From contig JAQICF010000165.1 of the NCBI GenBank assembly GCA_027858795.1, positions 1 to 10,263 on the forward strand: 10,263 nucleotides of DNA, written 5' to 3'. This stretch comes from Candidatus Delongbacteria bacterium. Lineage in GTDB: Bacteria > Delongbacteria > UBA4055. The notes beneath the pieces were generated by a model that was not told the DNA's origin, made no database searches, and saw only the letters and a list, made by a program, of their open reading frames with translations. Of this stretch, positions 7,882-10,263 are shown piece by piece; within the stretch, counting starts at the first letter, position 1; each line of letters starts with the position of its first letter. A program made the position numbers and the translations under genes.

Positions 7882-9323
7882 TATTTTGACCCTCCTACTC
7901 TGATATTCTTGAATCTCGCAGTAGATGATCCATGAGTCATCCTTGATGACTGCATAGGTTGTCCTTTTCCACAATTATTTACTCCAAAATCTTTCCAGTA
8001 CCTATCATCACAGATCGCATCACAGCTGTTCCAGAATTCAGGATTTGAAGATTTATAAAGTACATTTTTCAGCGGTCTTACTTTCTTTCCGTTCTTAATT
8101 TCCCAGAACATATCTCCACCGAATTGGAAATTTACTCTATGCTGATCAATCGAAAATGAACCTCTTCCTTCAATGTAAATTCCATCTTCAGTATCAGCTA
8201 TCAATTCTTGAGGTGACAGTAGCTTTTTCCCAGGTTCCAAATACAAATTTGGAATTCTATTCATAGGAAAATCAAAGTAGTTCGTAGCTCTACAACATCC
8301 TCTACTCATTCCATCATTTAAAAAAGGTTGTGAATCTCTTGTAGTACCGTATTCATTTAAAATTCCGTCTTTGATAATATACCATTTCTGCCCTGGAACA
8401 CCATCATCATCATAACCTGCAGTTGCTAGACCAAAAGGTAAAGTATTATCACCAATGAAGTTTACGATTTCAGATCCATACTGGTAATTTCCAAGTTTCT
8501 CAGGTGTTGCAAAGGATACACCCGCCATGTCTGCTTCCCATCTTAAAACTCTGTCAAGTTCAGTAGGATGACCAACTGATTCGTGCATAGTTAAACCAAG
8601 GTGTCCAGGATCCAGAATAAGATCTCTTCTTCTGATCTCACCAGGTTCATCTGCTTCAAGCTTAAGAATTGCCTGCTCAGCTATCTTATCGGCTTTATCG
8701 ACCAGATTCATCTTGAGAATGTGCTCCCAACCTGCAGCGTAACCACCATCGTCAAAAGACCTAGTCTGAGAATCATTCTCATTTACAGCTGTTGCCGTTA
8801 TCATAGGGTAAACATAGCTAATATTTGAATGAATTCTACTTCCTAGAGTAGATGCGAAATATTTATCATCATTATAGTTTTCAAGATAGAATACTGCTCT
8901 CTTTATCTTATCATAATTCAGCATTGTTCGATTTACTTCCATCATGATATCAAGCTTTTCTTTAAGTGGAACTTTAAAAGGATCGATCATAACTTTAGTC
9001 TTGTAAGTGTCAATATATCCTCTTTCCGGAGCTAATCTGATAGGATTATCTTTGTTTATCATAGCTGAGAATTTAGCTGTTTTGAAAGCTTCCTCAACTG
9101 TTTTCTTTACTTCATCCTGCGTGAATAAACTGCTGTGAGCAAAACCCCAGGCACCATCCTTGAATATCCTGATACCATAGCCATGCAGTACATTTTTACT
9201 GGTATTCTTTAAACTCAGGTCCATCAGAAATATATTTTCTTTTTTAGTCTTCTGGATCCTAATATCTGCATAATCAGCACCTAGTGATTGTGCGTGATTT
9301 AATGCAAGGGAAAGAAAATCCAT
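7881..9323 (-). CDS. tldD: TldD-family zinc metalloprotease, catalytic subunit
   Basis: The 480-residue protein is a full-length TldD. The zinc-binding motif HESVGH lies at residues 247-252 in the usual context (LDPGHLGLTMHESVGHP), and a C-terminal cysteine at 451 (NNCGKGQP) matches the conserved metal-site cysteine of E. coli TldD. The YDDDGVPGQ and GMSRGCCRATN segments are also typical. It acts in the cytosol as a heterodimer with TldE, cleaving small, often unfolded or modified peptides. The start is set at 9323 because GGAGGT (9328-9333) lies four bases before it; an ATG four codons upstream overlaps that site and has no site of its own. The gene is the first of a putative operon with an extended -10 promoter about 40 bases upstream. 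All catalytic residues are present. Confidence 0.96.
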   Translation of the reverse strand: MDFLSLALNHAQSLGADYADIRIQKTKKENIFLMDLSLKNTSKNVLHGYGIRIFKDGAWGFAHSSLFTQDEVKKTVEEAFKTAKFSAMINKDNPIRLAPERGYIDTYKTKVMIDPFKVPLKEKLDIMMEVNRTMLNYDKIKRAVFYLENYNDDKYFASTLGSRIHSNISYVYPMITATAVNENDSQTRSFDDGGYAAGWEHILKMNLVDKADKIAEQAILKLEADEPGEIRRRDLILDPGHLGLTMHESVGHPTELDRVLRWEADMAGVSFATPEKLGNYQYGSEIVNFIGDNTLPFGLATAGYDDDGVPGQKWYIIKDGILNEYGTTRDSQPFLNDGMSRGCCRATNYFDFPMNRIPNLYLEPGKKLLSPQELIADTEDGIYIEGRGSFSIDQHRVNFQFGGDMFWEIKNGKKVRPLKNVLYKSSNPEFWNSCDAICDDRYWKDFGVNNCGKGQPMQSSRMTHGSSTARFKNIRVGGSK

Positions 9324-9327
9324 ATTT

Positions 9328-9333
9328 ACCTCC
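9328..9333 (-). promoter_or_regulatory. Shine-Dalgarno site that sets the tldD start
   Basis: Read on the - strand this is GGAGGT followed by AAAT and then ATG (9323-9321). The site is embedded in an upstream in-frame ATGGAGG, so the first ATG (9335) cannot use it and the second ATG is preferred. Confidence 0.8.
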
Positions 9334-9363
9334 ATATATTATTTAAAATAAATCTTTTCAAGG

Positions 9364-9372
9364 ATTATAACA
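9364..9372 (-). promoter_or_regulatory. Extended -10 promoter for tldD-tldE
   Basis: The - strand reads TGTTATAAT, a perfect TGnTATAAT extended -10 element. No good -35 lies 16-18 bases upstream, which extended -10 promoters do not require. Transcription would begin near 9357, leaving about 34 bases of leader before the tldD start, in the gap between the V-ATPase terminator and tldD. Confidence 0.6.
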
Positions 9373-9436
9373 TAATGAATATATAAACATTTATCAATAT
9401 GATTTATGATGAAAAGAATATTTTACTTATAAAAAT

Positions 9437-9463
9437 AAAAAAAAGCCCGTATGAACGGGCTTT
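9437..9463 (-). terminator. Rho-independent terminator of the V-type ATPase operon
   Basis: On the - strand, AAAGCCCGT and ACGGGCTTT (arms 9455-9463 and 9442-9450) form a perfect 9-bp stem with a 4-base loop, followed by eight U residues. It lies about 20 bases after the ntpK stop and marks ntpK as the last gene of its operon. Confidence 0.92.
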
Positions 9464-9484
9464 AGAATGAATCGTGATCTTTAC

Positions 9485-9946
<462 letters not shown>

Positions 9947-9988
9947 TTACTCCTTTTACAATTTATTTTTAGTTTTTATTTTATCGTC

Positions 9989-10009
9989 ATGCTGAATTTA
10001 TTTCAGCAT
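9989..10009. repeat. Palindrome between ntpI and ntpK
   Basis: ATGCTGAA (9989-9996) and TTCAGCAT (10002-10009) form a perfect 8-bp stem with a 5-base loop. On the - strand, the coding direction, no U-tract follows, so it should not stop the ATPase transcript; it may adjust subunit K output by mRNA processing or stability. It resembles a CATGCTGAA...TTCAGCATC palindrome common in Bacteroidota and relatives (recollection only). Confidence 0.6.
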
Positions 10010-10023
10010 CCCTTTTTTATTTA

Positions 10024-10263
10024 TTATTTTTTCTTTACGAACGGTTTATACTCTTTTCCACCACCGGTCCAACCTGCATTTTTATAAAACTCTACAAAAG
10101 TTAGACGCATAGGATGAACAAGAGAACCTAATCCTGATAATAGAATATTTCCTGTGTGTCCGATAACCATAAATATTACCATAATTATCCATCCGACATA
10201 CGGTATATTCAAGAATTCTAATGCTATACTATTGATAACAAGTCCAAGAATTGCACTTGAAAC
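10024..10263 (-). CDS. ntpI: V-type ATPase subunit I (a-subunit), C-terminal fragment
   Basis: The frame is open to the window edge, so the gene continues beyond base 10263; 79 C-terminal residues are visible. They begin VSSAILGLVINSIALEF, one membrane helix, followed by a second helix (GWIIMVIFMVIGH), and end with the family signature GxLVHPMRLTFVEFYKN and GGGKEYKPF, the usual extreme C-terminus of V-type subunit I. A TTG at 10212 could look like a start but lies within the domain and is not one. Subunit I is the membrane stator that forms the ion half-channels against the K ring. The gene ends in tandem stops (TAATAA) and is separated from ntpK by 80 bases containing a palindrome. Confidence 0.95.
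   Translation of the reverse strand, partial: VSSAILGLVINSIALEFLNIPYVGWIIMVIFMVIGHTGNILLSGLGSLVHPMRLTFVEFYKNAGWTGGGKEYKPFVKKK

Noticed and set aside
7882..7974. 31-residue N-terminal extension of TldE
   Set aside because: It lies wholly within the tldD coding region in another frame; the ATG at 7881 has a strong GGAGGG site and the TAATG coupling.
9324..9335. ATG at 9335 as the tldD start
   Set aside because: Its bases overlap the GGAGGT that is correctly spaced for the ATG at 9323.
10210..10212. TTG start of a separate 62-residue membrane protein
   Set aside because: The frame continues upstream to the window edge with a V-ATPase subunit I helix; this is an internal Leu codon.

Overview
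The window comes from an AT-rich bacterial chromosome with strict Shine-Dalgarno sites, hairpin-plus-U-tract terminators and tightly spaced genes. Large secreted beta-helix proteins, a TldD/TldE pair and a V-type ATPase with gene order I-K together suggest an anaerobic or fermentative lineage such as the FCB-group candidate phyla (Cloacimonadota, Delongbacteria) or the spirochaetes. No rRNA or other taxonomic marker is present, so this is only an inference.

Bases 1-6055 (+ strand) hold two tandem paralogous genes for very large exported proteins. The first enters the window already open, so its true start lies upstream; the second is complete with a signal peptide. Both share one plan: N-cap, Pmp-like right-handed beta-helix rich in GG[AG]-[ILV]-[YFH] turns, a closing CIDxGD...NIGA motif, a spacer, a second beta-helix with a duplicated 16-residue motif at an exact 52-residue period, a second closing motif, a C-terminal fibronectin-III-like domain and a short basic tail. 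Each gene is followed by a terminator-like hairpin, and the second also has an inverted repeat across its stop codon. They are probably surface or extracellular proteins of unknown target.

Bases 6109-9372 (- strand) hold a putative operon read right to left: promoter, tldD, tldE (stop and start overlapping in TAATG), then a small ArsC/Spx-fold gene lacking all cysteines. It converges on the beta-helix genes at a strong bidirectional terminator. TldD and TldE form a known heterodimeric metalloprotease acting on small or modified peptides.

Bases 9437-10263 (- strand) hold the end of a V-type ATPase operon: the C-terminus of subunit I (cut by the window edge), a palindromic spacer, the complete subunit K (membrane rotor ring) and a terminator. 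Subunit K carries the full set of residues that bind Na+ in the Enterococcus hirae enzyme, so the pump probably moves sodium.

The most unusual points are the selected 52-residue duplicated motif and shared C-terminal domain of the beta-helix pair, and the cysteine-free ArsC-like protein. No CRISPR array, insertion sequence, tRNA or riboswitch was seen.
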